Source of the DNA: Bordetella parapertussis
Lineage (GTDB): Bacteria > Pseudomonadota > Gammaproteobacteria > Burkholderiales > SG8-41
Assembly: GCA_945906815.1 (NCBI GenBank)
Contig: CAMDRT010000031.1
Span: 1 to 56,549 of the forward strand
Direction: 5' to 3'
DNA: 56,549 nt
The notes beneath the pieces are model-generated. The model did not search any database. It worked only from the letters and a program-made list of their open reading frames with translations, and was not told where the DNA came from. Shown one piece after another: positions 8,101 through 18,500 of the stretch (its first letter is position 1; the number at the start of each line of letters is the position of its first letter). The position numbers and the translations under genes were made by a program.

Positions 8101-9144
8101 TCAGGTGCCATGCCATGCCGGCAGGCGCAGCCGCACCGAGTCATCGGCGGCGTGGCTGGGGCCGCTGTTGAGCCAGGCCGTCCATGCGAGTCTTGCGCCC
8201 CCCGATTTTCCCAGACGCGTACCCGACCGCTGCCCCGCAGCGAGCGTCAGTCGCAAATCGATAGCGAGGTCCTGCTGCAGATGCAGGCGCGTGATTCGGT
8301 TCAGATCCAAATACGCGCCGCCGCTCGGCAGGAACTCTCGCAGCCGAGCCAGATTGGGCAGAGCCACACTCAGGCAGATGCGCCCCATCTGATCCCAGGC
8401 GCGCTTGCCGAGCACGGTGTTTGCGCCCAGCCGATGGTTGCGGCCCATGCGTGTGCCGATGTGGGTGCGCTCGCGCGGGTCGATGATCAGCCAGCGGCCT
8501 AACAATTGCGTGCCGTGTACTGGGATCTTGAAATAATCAGAAAGCATGGCCTCCAGCGCGGCCATGGAACGCACCTGATGGGAAAGAATGCCGGCGTAGC
8601 GCAACAGGGAGCGCGTCCATTTGCGGCTGTCTGCCCGCCGCGAAGCCAGCTCCAGGCCGGCCAACGTATACAACCAGCGCGCAAATGTCGTCGATTCGGG
8701 CGGCTGGCTGTTCAACGCCATGCGGTGTTTCTTGCGTGAACGGTAGAGGAATGAGACCAGCCGATGGTTGAAAATGTCGAGAAAATCGCGGGTCGCGTAA
8801 TCCCGCGCCGCAGTGCGCTGGAGGACAAGCTCGGTAAATGGAATGGGCAGCGGCCCCGCGCCGCCGGCCAGACCCATGAAGGCGACTGAGAGGCTCACCG
8901 GTTGGTTTTTATCCTCGGGAATTGCCGCGTCGACCAGATCGCTGGCTGGAAAACCCAGACCGACGTGCGAATGGAATGCGACCGCTTCCCGGTTGCTGCC
9001 GCCGTGGCCCACGGGCATCAGATCTTTGCGCAGCAGCTCGGCCAACCTCACTGCCTGAAAAAAATCGAAGCGGTAAGGCTCGCCGGCGAGCTGTTCGATT
9101 AAAGGACCGGCTGGCGGCCGGTCATCGGTTCCCATCGCTTCCAT
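8101..9144 (-). CDS. tssG: T6SS baseplate protein TssG
   Basis: 347 residues of the VasB/ImpH family. The N-terminal pattern PYRFDFFQAVRLAELL and the internal motif GLAGGAGPLPIPFTELVL are typical. TssG forms the baseplate wedge with TssE, TssF and TssK. The start overlaps the end of tssF by about 46 bp. An alternative ATG three codons in (9135) would shorten the overlap only slightly, so translational coupling with tssF is likely. Confidence 0.95.
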   Translation of the reverse strand: MEAMGTDDRPPAGPLIEQLAGEPYRFDFFQAVRLAELLRKDLMPVGHGGSNREAVAFHSHVGLGFPASDLVDAAIPEDKNQPVSLSVAFMGLAGGAGPLPIPFTELVLQRTAARDYATRDFLDIFNHRLVSFLYRSRKKHRMALNSQPPESTTFARWLYTLAGLELASRRADSRKWTRSLLRYAGILSHQVRSMAALEAMLSDYFKIPVHGTQLLGRWLIIDPRERTHIGTRMGRNHRLGANTVLGKRAWDQMGRICLSVALPNLARLREFLPSGGAYLDLNRITRLHLQQDLAIDLRLTLAAGQRSGTRLGKSGGARLAWTAWLNSGPSHAADDSVRLRLPAWHGT

Positions 9145-10958
9145 TCCTCTTCATCGCGCTTCACCACGACCCGGGTAAAGGAGTTGATTGACGTGTATTG
9201 GGCGAAAAAACGATTGAGCACGGCCGCCAGCAACAGGGCTGACCCGCCGGCATAGGCGCCTTCGTCGAATTGCAACGTGATCTCGTACCCCCGGCAGAAG
9301 CCGCGCCAGGCTTCGCGTCCGATGCGCCCGACCACGCTCTCGCAATCCATGCTGCGTATGCCGCGTATCTGCTCATTGGCTCGAGCCGCATCGGTCACGT
9401 TGTAGAGCGCCAACATCTCCTGCAGCGCTTGCAGCCGCGTCTGCGGGTCGAGCAGCGAAACGTTGTTCAACGTCAGCAGCGATATCAGGCGCCAGTGCTC
9501 GCGCCCGCTTTGCGGGTTCAACTGCGGCGTGGGCTTATACAGGCAGGTGACACGCGAGGACGCTACCGCCGCCTCGGGAACCAGCACCGCGCCCACGGGC
9601 ACCTGTTCGGCAAGCTGGCGGTTAGTGCAAAGCGTGTGGGCGTAGACCACGGGGAAATCGGGGCGCTCAGGGCGGAAATTCAAGTCCAAGAATGAAAGCC
9701 ACACATCGGTGCCGGCAATGTCCGGCCGGTGGCAGTCATCGCGTCGTGCAAACCAGTAGGGCCCGCTCGAGTCATCGCGCGCGGCGTGGTCGAATGCGTA
9801 ATACGGCTGCACCGCCGTCGCCCCCGCCGCCTCGCGGTCAGTGGCCGTGACATTGGTGATGGTATGGATCTCGGTAAAGGCCTCGTCACGCCAATCCGGA
9901 ACCAAGCGGTACTCGTATTTGCGCTGGTCTATGCGCAACGGCTCGGTGGTTTTCTTGAATAAATTTATGATCGGTGTGCAGCCCAGCTGGAAAGTGCTGC
10001 GGTTGATCGCCTGGCCGCGCGGCCTGGGCTTGTTGAGAAGGAATAGCAGGTCGATGCTGCTGTGCGGCCCCCTGGCAGCCTCGAGGTGCTGCACATCAAA
10101 GAACAGAAATTTTCTCGGGAAGGCGAAATATTCCTGCAGCAACGGGTAGGCCGGGTGCACGTGGCCCGGTCGGGGTAGCACCTCTTCGTCCTGGCCAAAA
10201 CCAACCTCCTGGAACGCATCCTCGCGCAGCCTGACCGGGCGTCCCCCAGCGGGCAGCACCACCACGCCGCGTAATCCGCACAGCAGCATTTCGTAGAGCG
10301 GCATGACCCCCATGAATTCGCCATGCAGATGGAACCTGAGTCGTCTTAACTCCAACTCGGAAAAATCGATCTCGCCCATGCATTGCAGGCGCACCCGCAG
10401 CACCGAAGCAACGCCCGCATCCCTGCTGAGAAAATCAAATTCGTTGACGGCGACAAACCCGGCATCGCTGACCTCCAGAGGCCAGAGAGTGAGTGGGTAA
10501 CAGGTGCGAAAGCGGCATTGCTCGTTGCCGCCCGGGGTGTTTCCTTCCGGCGTGTAGCCCTGCGCCCTGGCCGCCAGCGCGGTGTGCTTGGGAATCTCGA
10601 AGCCGCTGGTGAGCTTGCCCTGGCTCGGGTCTACCTGGAAGTGCGCCACTGTCATCGAGGGCAACGGACTCACCAGACTGGGGTAGAGGTTCTCCAGCAG
10701 GGCCGAGGAAATCTGTGGAAATTCGTTGTCCAGATCGCAGTGGACTCGTGCAGCGAGGAAGGCAACCGCCTCGATCAGGCGTTCAGTGTGGGGATCTGCC
10801 GATTGCCCCGGCCCCAGCTCGAGCAGTTGGGCCACCTGGGGATAGCGCCGGGCGAAGTCCGCGCCCTGGCCGCGAAGATACGCCAGCTCACGTTTGTAAT
10901 AATCGAGCAGGTCCTCTGCAGACCTAGCTGCCAAGCCTGCTACCTCGGAGGTCCTCAC
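9099..10958 (-). CDS. tssF: T6SS baseplate protein TssF
   Basis: 619 residues of the VasA/ImpG family. The signature DLLDYYKRELAYLRGQGADF begins near residue 17 and is followed by an acidic/aromatic segment that includes HTERLIEAVAFLAARVHCDL. TssF contacts TssG and the spike in the baseplate wedge. The N-terminal 16 residues before the conserved region overlap the end of tssE by 35 bp. The true start could lie slightly downstream at a non-ATG codon, but no later Met precedes the conserved block. Confidence 0.95.
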   Translation of the reverse strand: MRTSEVAGLAARSAEDLLDYYKRELAYLRGQGADFARRYPQVAQLLELGPGQSADPHTERLIEAVAFLAARVHCDLDNEFPQISSALLENLYPSLVSPLPSMTVAHFQVDPSQGKLTSGFEIPKHTALAARAQGYTPEGNTPGGNEQCRFRTCYPLTLWPLEVSDAGFVAVNEFDFLSRDAGVASVLRVRLQCMGEIDFSELELRRLRFHLHGEFMGVMPLYEMLLCGLRGVVVLPAGGRPVRLREDAFQEVGFGQDEEVLPRPGHVHPAYPLLQEYFAFPRKFLFFDVQHLEAARGPHSSIDLLFLLNKPRPRGQAINRSTFQLGCTPIINLFKKTTEPLRIDQRKYEYRLVPDWRDEAFTEIHTITNVTATDREAAGATAVQPYYAFDHAARDDSSGPYWFARRDDCHRPDIAGTDVWLSFLDLNFRPERPDFPVVYAHTLCTNRQLAEQVPVGAVLVPEAAVASSRVTCLYKPTPQLNPQSGREHWRLISLLTLNNVSLLDPQTRLQALQEMLALYNVTDAARANEQIRGIRSMDCESVVGRIGREAWRGFCRGYEITLQFDEGAYAGGSALLLAAVLNRFFAQYTSINSFTRVVVKRDEEEWKRWEPMTGRQPVL

Positions 10959-11403
10959 CAGTCACCTGGAGCGAAAAGCTGACGCGCTCCATCAGGCGGC
11001 CGTTGGACAAAGTCCCGGATACCTTGACCATCATGGCTTTATCGCTATCGCCCAGGACCTCGGCCTCAACCTTCACCTGGGAGAGGCGCGGCTCATAGGC
11101 TTCAACCGTGCGCCGGACCAGTTCGGCCAGTTTTTTCTGGTCCTCGGTGCTTCTCGTGTACAGGGCTGAATAATCAGACAGGCCGTAATCGATTACGGTT
11201 CTTTCGCCTGGCAGTGCTTTTTTGCCGCCCGGAAAAGGGCTGCGGGTATTGAGCAGGCGAGACAGTTCTCGCTGCAGGGATTCCCGCTGGCCGATGCGAT
11301 CAAGAAGGCCGCTACTCACTCTGGCGGTCTTTGCCTCTGGCGTTAGGGACAGGCGGTCGAACAAGGGGGCTCGCACCCCCTCTTTTATGCCTATGCCGGC
11401 CAT
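10924..11403 (-). CDS. tssE: T6SS baseplate protein TssE (gp25-like)
   Basis: 159 residues. A Pfam GPW/gp25-type domain is visible: the N-terminal LFDRLSL, a middle LSRLLNTRSPFPG and a conserved RRTVEAYEPRLSQVKVEAEV segment that includes the family's E-P-R-L pattern. It is the homologue of the phage T4 baseplate protein gp25 and nucleates sheath assembly. It sits 16 bp after hcp and overlaps tssF. Confidence 0.95.
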   Translation of the reverse strand: MAGIGIKEGVRAPLFDRLSLTPEAKTARVSSGLLDRIGQRESLQRELSRLLNTRSPFPGGKKALPGERTVIDYGLSDYSALYTRSTEDQKKLAELVRRTVEAYEPRLSQVKVEAEVLGDSDKAMMVKVSGTLSNGRLMERVSFSLQVTGEDLRGSRLGS

Positions 11404-11419
11404 ACGGCGACCTGCAAGA

Positions 11420-11902
11420 TCAAGAGACCTTGTTCAGGGCAATGTCGTAGCTGGCCACGACGTTGCCTTTGCCTGCCGCAGTCTTGTCTTGTTTGTGATA
11501 GGTCCACTGGATCTTGCTGAAGTTGAAGGTGATGTTCTCCATCGGTTGTTCGGAGCCGCTGGCAGACACGCTGGTCACCAGCACATCGTTGAGGTCTATC
11601 GTCATCAGTTGCTCCGCGGCGTCGCCGGCGGTGTCGGCACGCAGGTGGCGCAGCGTCATGGTGGTGATGAGGGTGCCCTTGCAGCAATACTGCAGGAAGA
11701 TCGGCGTCGTCATGTCGACATACTTGGAAATCGACAGATCCTGCACATTGGCCTGGCCGTGGGTACGCTGACCCTCCGCCACGCTGTGGGTGACCGGCAT
11801 CGAGACACCGTAGCTGTACGACATGATTTCGATCTCACCCGCACCGTGGGTGCTGGTGCTGGCGCCGGGAATGCCATTTGGTTTTAAAAATATCTGTTCC
11901 AT
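11420..11902 (-). CDS. hcp: T6SS inner-tube protein Hcp (TssD)
   Basis: 160 residues, the usual Hcp length. Features are the N-terminal IFLKPNGIPGAST, the GEIEIMSYSYGV motif, and HGQANVQDLSISKYVDMTTP in the middle. Hcp hexamers stack into the tube ejected with VgrG and PAAR. A clear ribosome-binding site (aaagga) lies about 7 bases before the ATG at 11902, consistent with the high expression expected of Hcp. The 51-bp spacing from tssC is larger than elsewhere in this operon. Confidence 0.97.
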   Translation of the reverse strand: MEQIFLKPNGIPGASTSTHGAGEIEIMSYSYGVSMPVTHSVAEGQRTHGQANVQDLSISKYVDMTTPIFLQYCCKGTLITTMTLRHLRADTAGDAAEQLMTIDLNDVLVTSVSASGSEQPMENITFNFSKIQWTYHKQDKTAAGKGNVVASYDIALNKVS

Positions 11903-11953
11903 GTTTTATCCTTTGTCAGTTTTAAGAGAATTGCGGCCCGATGCGCGTGGCGA

Positions 11954-13444
11954 TCAACCCGCAGGCGGCGGCAATTCTGCAACCAGCCGTATGGACGTGG
12001 TCAACTCCTCAAGCTGGAAGTGCGGGCGCAGGAATACGGTGGCCTTGTACACGCCCGGCTTGCCTGCAACCTCGCTCACATCGACGCGTCCCTCACGCAA
12101 CGGATACTGCGCCTTGACGTCCTGGCCAGCGCCGTCGTTTAGGAGCACGTACTGAGCCAACCAGGTGTTCAGGTATTCCTGCACATTCTGTGCGGTCAGG
12201 AAGCTGCCGATCTTGTCGCGCATGATCACCTTGAGGTAATGCGCGAACCGCGAAGCGGCCAGCACATAGGGCAAGGCCGAGGACAGCCGCGCGTTTGCCG
12301 TGGCCAAGTCAAGATTGTAGGCCTTGGGCTTGTTGACCGTCTGACCGCCGAAGAAGGCGGCGAAGTCGGTTCCCTTGGCATGCACCACCGACAGGAAACC
12401 CAGGTCGTTCAATTCCTTTTCCCGGCGGTCCGTAATGGTGATTTCGGTTGGGCACTTGACAGCAATATCGCCCTCGTCGGTGAGGAACTTGTGGGTCTTC
12501 ATCGACTCGACCTTGCCGCCGCCTTCGACGCCGCGTATCGCTGTGGTCCAGCTGTACTTGGCGAAGGCATCGGTCAGGCGCAGGCCGACCAGGTAGGCAG
12601 CGTTGCCCCACAAATACTTGTCATGATCGCGACCGTCCACGTCCTCTTCAAAATTGAAGTCCTCGACGGGAATGGTCTTGGCGCCATAGGGCAATCGCAG
12701 CGCGTAGCGCGGCAGGGTCAACGCGACATAGCGGGAATCCTCGCCGTCGCGAAAGGAACGCCAGCCGTCGAGTTCCCCACTCTCGAATATTTTCGACAGG
12801 TCACGCGGCACCGACAGATCGGTGAAGCGCTTCATGTCGAACAAGGCGGGGCTCGCGGACGCGATGAACGGCGCATGCGCAGCGGCAGCGACATGGGAAA
12901 TCTTGTCCAGCAAGGTGATGTCCTGCGGATGACGTCCGAAGTAGTAGTCGCCGATCAAGCAGCTGTAGGGGTGGCCACCGAATGTGCCGTACTCCTCCTC
13001 ATAGACCTTTTTGAACAGACTACTCATGTCATGATCGACCGCCTTTTCCAGGTCGCGCAGCAATTCTTTTTTGGTGACGTTTAGCAGGCGCAGTTTCAGG
13101 CGCGTGCTGGTTTCGGTGTTCATCACCATGTCGTGCAGGCCACGCCACGAGGATTCCAGTTGCTGGAACTCGGGGGCATGCATGATGGCATTCATCTGCT
13201 TAGACATCAGCTCGTCAATCTGCGCGATGCGCTGGTTGATCATGTCCACAACGCCCTGATCTGGGCTGGCCTTCATGCCCTCATCCAGGATCTGCACGGC
13301 AAATTGGCCGATCAGTTTTTTCGAATACTCCGCCTGGGAAGCCTCAACCGCCATGTGGCCTTCTTGAACGATGGTGTCGATCAGACTGAGGTCACCCGCC
13401 GTGGCTGTCGCGCCCGATGCTGTTTGTCCTTCTGCTTCTGCCAT
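11954..13444 (-). CDS. tssC: T6SS contractile sheath large subunit TssC
   Basis: 496 residues of the VipB/EvpB family. It includes FQQLESSWRGLHDMV near residue 94, the LIGDYYFGRHPQD block, LPYGAKTIPVEDFNFEE and the C-terminal LRPHFQLEELTTSIRLVAEL strand that interlocks sheath protomers. With TssB it builds the cytoplasmic sheath that contracts to fire the Hcp tube. The ribosome-binding site aaggag precedes the ATG by about 7 bases. It lies 69 bp downstream of tssB. Confidence 0.97.
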   Translation of the reverse strand: MAEAEGQTASGATATAGDLSLIDTIVQEGHMAVEASQAEYSKKLIGQFAVQILDEGMKASPDQGVVDMINQRIAQIDELMSKQMNAIMHAPEFQQLESSWRGLHDMVMNTETSTRLKLRLLNVTKKELLRDLEKAVDHDMSSLFKKVYEEEYGTFGGHPYSCLIGDYYFGRHPQDITLLDKISHVAAAAHAPFIASASPALFDMKRFTDLSVPRDLSKIFESGELDGWRSFRDGEDSRYVALTLPRYALRLPYGAKTIPVEDFNFEEDVDGRDHDKYLWGNAAYLVGLRLTDAFAKYSWTTAIRGVEGGGKVESMKTHKFLTDEGDIAVKCPTEITITDRREKELNDLGFLSVVHAKGTDFAAFFGGQTVNKPKAYNLDLATANARLSSALPYVLAASRFAHYLKVIMRDKIGSFLTAQNVQEYLNTWLAQYVLLNDGAGQDVKAQYPLREGRVDVSEVAGKPGVYKATVFLRPHFQLEELTTSIRLVAELPPPAG

Positions 13445-13513
13445 GTCTACTCTCCTTCGATTTGTGAGGGCTGCCGCCGGGTTGAGGCGACAAATCCGGA
13501 TTCAGGGGTCCGA

Positions 13514-14020
13514 TCAGGCTGCAGGTGTGGAGGGCTCGGTGGCCTTCTTCAGTTCCTGAAGACCTTCGGTATTGGCGACGATGCCCTCGAGCAGTTTGTC
13601 GAGTTCATCATTGCCGTCCAGCTTGGCGAGCAGGTCGCGAAGTTGCTGCCTGGCTTCGAGCAGGCGCGCCAGCGCAGGCACCTGTTTCACGATGGGCTCG
13701 GGGCAGAAATCATCAATATTGCTGAAATTGAGCACCGTCTTCATGTTGCCCTCCCCGGTGATGGCATTGGGTACCGATAGCTCCAAGCGCGGCCCGATCT
13801 TGGCCATCACATCAGTGAAATTGTCGCGATCAATTTCGACAAAACGCCGGTCTTTCAGTTTGGGCAGTTCCTTTTCCGGCATGCCCGACAGGTCGGACAT
13901 CAAACCAACAACCAGCGGCAGCTCGCGCTTTTCTATCGCCCCGCCAAGTTCAACGTCGTATTCGATCTGTACGCGCGGCGGGCGGTTTCTGCTTATCCAT
14001 TTTTGCAAACTTTCGGCCAT
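13514..14020 (-). CDS. tssB: T6SS contractile sheath small subunit TssB
   Basis: 168 residues of the VipA/ImpB family. Visible hallmarks are the N-terminal QKWISRNRPPRVQIEYDVE, the ELPLVVGLMSDLSG block and the RRFVEIDRDNFTDVMAKI motif. The C-terminal half carries the helix that contacts TssC and ClpV. An aggag ribosome-binding site sits 8 bases before the ATG. It is the first gene after the 431-bp gap and probably starts the second transcription unit of the locus. Confidence 0.97.
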   Translation of the reverse strand: MAESLQKWISRNRPPRVQIEYDVELGGAIEKRELPLVVGLMSDLSGMPEKELPKLKDRRFVEIDRDNFTDVMAKIGPRLELSVPNAITGEGNMKTVLNFSNIDDFCPEPIVKQVPALARLLEARQQLRDLLAKLDGNDELDKLLEGIVANTEGLQELKKATEPSTPAA

Positions 14021-14451
14021 TGGAATTTCTCCTGTGCTTTTCGGATCGAAAAATCTAACTGTGGATTTGTTGCTTTTCTGGTACTGATCGCACCCGCAAT
14101 GGGGCCATGCGTCACTCGACTATTCCCGGAATGGAGTGCCCAGTCGATTTCGATGCAGCGCTACCAATAGCGTTTGCTTGCCGTGAATTGAATAACGATG
14201 CATAAGGCGCTGGGTTGAACGCCATTCCCCTCTCAGGATCTCATGCTATTTAAATTATTACAACGTATTTTTAAAATTATCTGAACACGGATTGAATCCA
14301 CTTCAAGCATGACCAGATCTCTCATGATATAGCGCGTTAAGTTTTGTTGCGCGCTTGCGTTTTGTTCAGTATTTGGGCTTTTGTTTCTGCATTGCAGGTG
14401 TGAGGTCTTTCAAAAGTACATTACATCAGGCGCGAAGTGGGGCCGCGGCCG
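14021..14451. promoter_or_regulatory. A+T-rich gap between tssA and tssB, probable internal promoter
   Basis: This 431-bp stretch separates the two same-strand halves of the T6SS locus and carries no ORF. It is strongly A+T-rich around 14240-14370, in contrast with the G+C-rich genes on both sides. On the minus strand a TTGAAG and a GATAAT lie 19 bases apart near 14283-14313, followed by more A+T-rich sequence. The spacing is longer than ideal, so this is only a weak sigma-70 candidate. I saw no good sigma-54 site. The gap most likely drives the tssB-to-SPOR unit separately from tssJKLMA. Confidence 0.45.
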
Positions 14452-15588
14452 CTAGTCCTGGCGCATGCCCAGTAGGGTATAGAGCTGTTTCAGATCGCCG
14501 TCGCTGACCAGTTCCTCGAGGAGCTTGTTGAGCGGCATGCTTCCCCATGCCACGGCCCGCATCACCAGATAGGGGGTCGGACTGTGTGGTTCGGTACGCA
14601 GCAAATAATCGGCGGCATCGGAGAGCCGCCGATACGCCTCCTCCCGGCTGCGTATCGAAGAAGCATAAACAGCACCCGCACCGGGTGCCGCGCTTGGCGT
14701 GGTTTCCTGTTCAGCCATGGGCTGTTCCTCCATCTGTCCAGCTGCTGCGGGGGCCGCCTTCTGGCGCCCCACCTTGGTGTTTTGCACGACCTCGCGGGCC
14801 GGCGCCGAGATCCCGCCAAACTCCTGCACCACTTTAACTATCGCCTCCAGCACCTCCCTGATCCGCGTCAGTCCGGGAGAGTCGCCTTCCAGCTTCTCCC
14901 GCATCACCTGCTCAAGACCGCTGACGACGTTCACGCATATGCCAAGCCGCCCCAGCAGCTCATTGAAAAAGGCCGGCGGGGTCATCGCAACCGTGGCCAT
15001 GAAGGCCGCTCGGTTGATTTTTCCGCTCGCCGCCAGACTCTTCTCAAGACTGGGGTTCTTGCGGAGCAGATTCTCCGTGCGCAGCACGTTCTCCCATTTC
15101 ACCAGAGTCAGTCCGTTTTCCACCAGATCGCTGCTGCCCTCCGCGATAGTCAAGTTGATTCTCAACGCGAGAGCAATGTTGTCATTGGCCCATTCGAAAG
15201 GGCTCACCCGGTATTCGATGTCCCCGTCCTCGATGCGGGGATGGATGCCATCCCAGAAATCCCGGCACAGGCACTCCAGAAGACAGAGGCCCCGGGTCAG
15301 TCCGTCCAAGCCCTCCAGATGCAGCCAGGCTTCCGTCAGCCAGGCTGCCACCTGGATGTCCTTGGACTGCTGCGTGAGCACCTGTTTGCACAGCTGTTCG
15401 ACCAAGTGCCAATCAGACTTCTTCAATTCGCGCTGCCAGTCCCCCTGCGGCAGATTAGGATCCTCCTCGCGGCGCGCCTCGGCTATATTGCTGTAAATGG
15501 TTTCGTATCGCAGCGACACCCCGGCCGGATCCAGTCCCGGGATGGGTGCCAGCAGTGCCGCAGGAACCAGAGACCGGGCGGCGCTCAT
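14452..15588 (-). CDS. tssA: T6SS assembly protein TssA
   Basis: 378 residues with the N-terminal ImpA domain: LLAPIPGLDPAGVSLRYE, the DWHLVEQLCKQVLTQQSKDI block, WLTEAWLHLEGLDGL and WDGIHPRIEDGD. A variable linker (about 250-310) precedes a short C-terminal helical domain (YRRLSDAADYLLRTEPHSPT). TssA links the membrane complex, baseplate and sheath during assembly. The start overlaps the tssM stop by 4 bp (ATGA), indicating translational coupling. Confidence 0.95.
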   Translation of the reverse strand: MSAARSLVPAALLAPIPGLDPAGVSLRYETIYSNIAEARREEDPNLPQGDWQRELKKSDWHLVEQLCKQVLTQQSKDIQVAAWLTEAWLHLEGLDGLTRGLCLLECLCRDFWDGIHPRIEDGDIEYRVSPFEWANDNIALALRINLTIAEGSSDLVENGLTLVKWENVLRTENLLRKNPSLEKSLAASGKINRAAFMATVAMTPPAFFNELLGRLGICVNVVSGLEQVMREKLEGDSPGLTRIREVLEAIVKVVQEFGGISAPAREVVQNTKVGRQKAAPAAAGQMEEQPMAEQETTPSAAPGAGAVYASSIRSREEAYRRLSDAADYLLRTEPHSPTPYLVMRAVAWGSMPLNKLLEELVSDGDLKQLYTLLGMRQD

Positions 15589-18500
15589 GGGGTTTGCACC
15601 GCTGCCGGCTTGGGGCTCGCTTTGGCGGCCGAGCGCCGTTCACTGAGCGCTCCGCCATACGGGTCGGGCCATCCCGGGCGCGAGCCTGGGATCAATCCTC
15701 CGAAACTCTCGCGCCACCGCAGGCGTTGCGCGGTCGCCGGGGCTGCCATTGGCGGCTGGGTGGCGGTGGGTTCCACGGCCAAGCCGGGAACGGCAACGGG
15801 GAATACCGGCAAGCTGAGGACATCCTTCTTGCCCCCGGGCATCACGGTCACTCGCATGAACACCCGAGCACGGCTTTCTGGAGCAACGGATCGAAATTGT
15901 CCGGCCGCAGTTACTGCCTGGGTCGCGAATTCAAATTTCAACAGGTGCGGCCTGACTTCTGCGCGCGTCGGCGCGTCGGCAGGAGCGGCCTGCCATCGCA
16001 ACAGGGACACCAGTGCCCAGTCCCCGGAGTAGCGATAGATCACATTCTTGCCATCCATCGCCAATTGCGCCTGTGTTCCCTCATTGACCGGTGTGGTGGG
16101 CGCGTCCTTTGCCCAGCGCAGGGTCAAGGCTATGGGCATGCCGGGTCGCCAGCGCAAGGTGCGGGCCGGGTCACGGAGTTTTTGTACCTGGTCGCCAACT
16201 TCCAGCTGCCAGTCGACGATTTTGTTGCCGTCGACCTCGCCACCCTGATTGACGCGAAATTCGACGGACAGGTCATAGCCCAGCGCTCCAGTGGCTTCAT
16301 CAGGCGGCAGCAGAGGCGCGAGAAATGCACGCACCCGCGTCATCTGCTCCATGAATGCCGTCGCAGATCCTCTTTCGTTCAGCGTCAGCGCCGGCGGTGC
16401 GCCAGGGCCGGCCCGCCCCCCTAGGAACGGCAGCATCGCCTTGGCATAGCGCTCATACAACTTAAGGAACTGAATCACGTCTTCCGGATCAGCTTCTCCA
16501 CCCGGCCCCCGCACAGGCGTCGCGCCAAACGGAAACCGTCCCCTGATCGGATCGAATCCCTTGTCGATGACGGCATAAGCACGGCGCGCCTCCTGCGACG
16601 CCAGTTCAACACAGCGTGCCAACAGTTTGCGCCTGAGGGCAAGCTGGCGCTCCTGGAAGAAATCGGCGTCGCGCGCCACCCCTATTCTTGGCGACATCTT
16701 CTCCACGCAGTTCTGGCCATCAACCTCGGCCATTTCAGTGCGAATAAAGGCCTCCAGCTCCACCACCGCGCTGCGCGGATTCTTGTTCTTGAAACGGTCC
16801 ACTTCGCGGATCACGCTGCGCAGACGCCTTACGGTTTGCGTGGTAGCGCTATCCAGCCGTATGCCCGCGTTGTCCACTACGCCGAGCAGAGGCACGCTCA
16901 TCGCGGCCAGCGACTCGACCTGGCCGTACTGCTGGGCAAGAAAATCCGCCAGCGCCTGCATATCCGCAACCCGGAACGCGGGAATGGCGGGGTTCTTGGC
17001 GCCCTCCCACCAGGAAAAATTGCCGTCGCGCACCGAGTACAGCTCGCTGTTCTCCAAGGCACGATGGATGGCGACCAGGCCACGCACTGCGTCGCGCCTG
17101 AGCAGGGTGGTTAGCGCATCATAGGTGCCGTTCGCGCCAATTTCCTTGAGCAGCGTGAGCAGGCGCACCAGCTGCGGTCCCGACTTGTCAAGATCGTGCG
17201 CGTCCGCCTCTGGTTCGGCGCCCGCGACACGCGCCCTGGGCGACTCCAGTGAAAGTATTTCCGCCTTGGCGACCAAATCCGTCATGCGCCGTCCGAGGCG
17301 CCGATCGGCGATGGCGCGCATCTCGTCCTGCAGAGCAGGCGGAAATTTGGTGAGGTGGTCCTTGAGGAAGCGGCGCTGCTCCTCGGCCAGCGCAATCGCC
17401 TCGTCGAGGCGCTTGGCATCCCATCGCACCACCGTGCGCGGATCGATGCGGACTTCGAGCGTGCGGACATCTCCCTCAGCCATGAAGCGCTGCTTGAGCA
17501 ACGCCGCCATGGCCGTGCGGAAGGCACTCACTTCGGGCGAGAGCGCCAGGGCTCCGTCTGTGGCGCGCACCACGATGGGTCCGATGCCCTCCGCAGTCAC
17601 CGTGCCGATGTTCCGCGTCAGTTCGTTGATCTCTGTCTGGGTATCGATTCGCGCACGCTCAACCACGCCGGCTCCCAGCACGGAGACCGAGCCAACCAGC
17701 CTCCACAAGTCAGCATAGGCGGGTCCCAGTTCGCGCTCGCCTCCAACCAGCCAGCGCGCCCGCGGGCTCTTCAGCAAACCGTCAAGGACGTCGATCTGTT
17801 TGAGCAGGTCGGCATAGGGCTCGTCTTCCTGGGCGGTCCGGCCGGCCGCGCCCACCAGCGCGGAAATCCGGTTGCTAATGTCCTGGCTGAGGCCCAGTAT
17901 TGGATTTTGCGAAAAAAACCGCGCATTGATCCGCCCCACGTTCTGGCGTACAGCGCAGGGCGCCGCCTGGCGGAAGGTATCCCCAGGGGGCTTGTTGGTG
18001 AAGGGATAGCCCTGTTTCATGGCCGCAATCTGGTACCTACCTTTGTCCAGACTCTCGGGCAGATCGATTTTCCAGGTATATCCCAGCAAGGCACGCAAGT
18101 CGGACATCTCGGCCTCGCCTTTGCGCAGGCGCGCAAAGGTGGCCAGGTTAGTTTCAAGCCGCACCATATTTGAAATTTGCTCACGAAGCACAGCGAATTC
18201 AGGCAGATCCTCCATCGCGATAGTGAGCAGGGGCTGCTCGGTAGCATCGTTATCCTTCCATGGCAAACACTCGCCGACCGCGGCCAGCTCGGTGCTCGTT
18301 TCGTTCCGCTTGACACCGGTGAGCTCCGCTACCTTGACGTTCAGACCCTTGCGCACCAGATTGAACACCAGATCCTGAAAGCCCTCTAACAGCACGCGCT
18401 GGATTTGGCTGTGCAATTCGGTCACTCCGGGCCAGGAACCGGGAATCGCGACCCGCCACAGGCGCACGTCACCCAGGGGTGCCATGCTGTGGAGGAGCGC

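Noticed and set aside
12239..13084. A 281-codon plus-strand frame within tssC
   Set aside because: It lies entirely antisense to a well-supported sheath gene and its product shows no motif.
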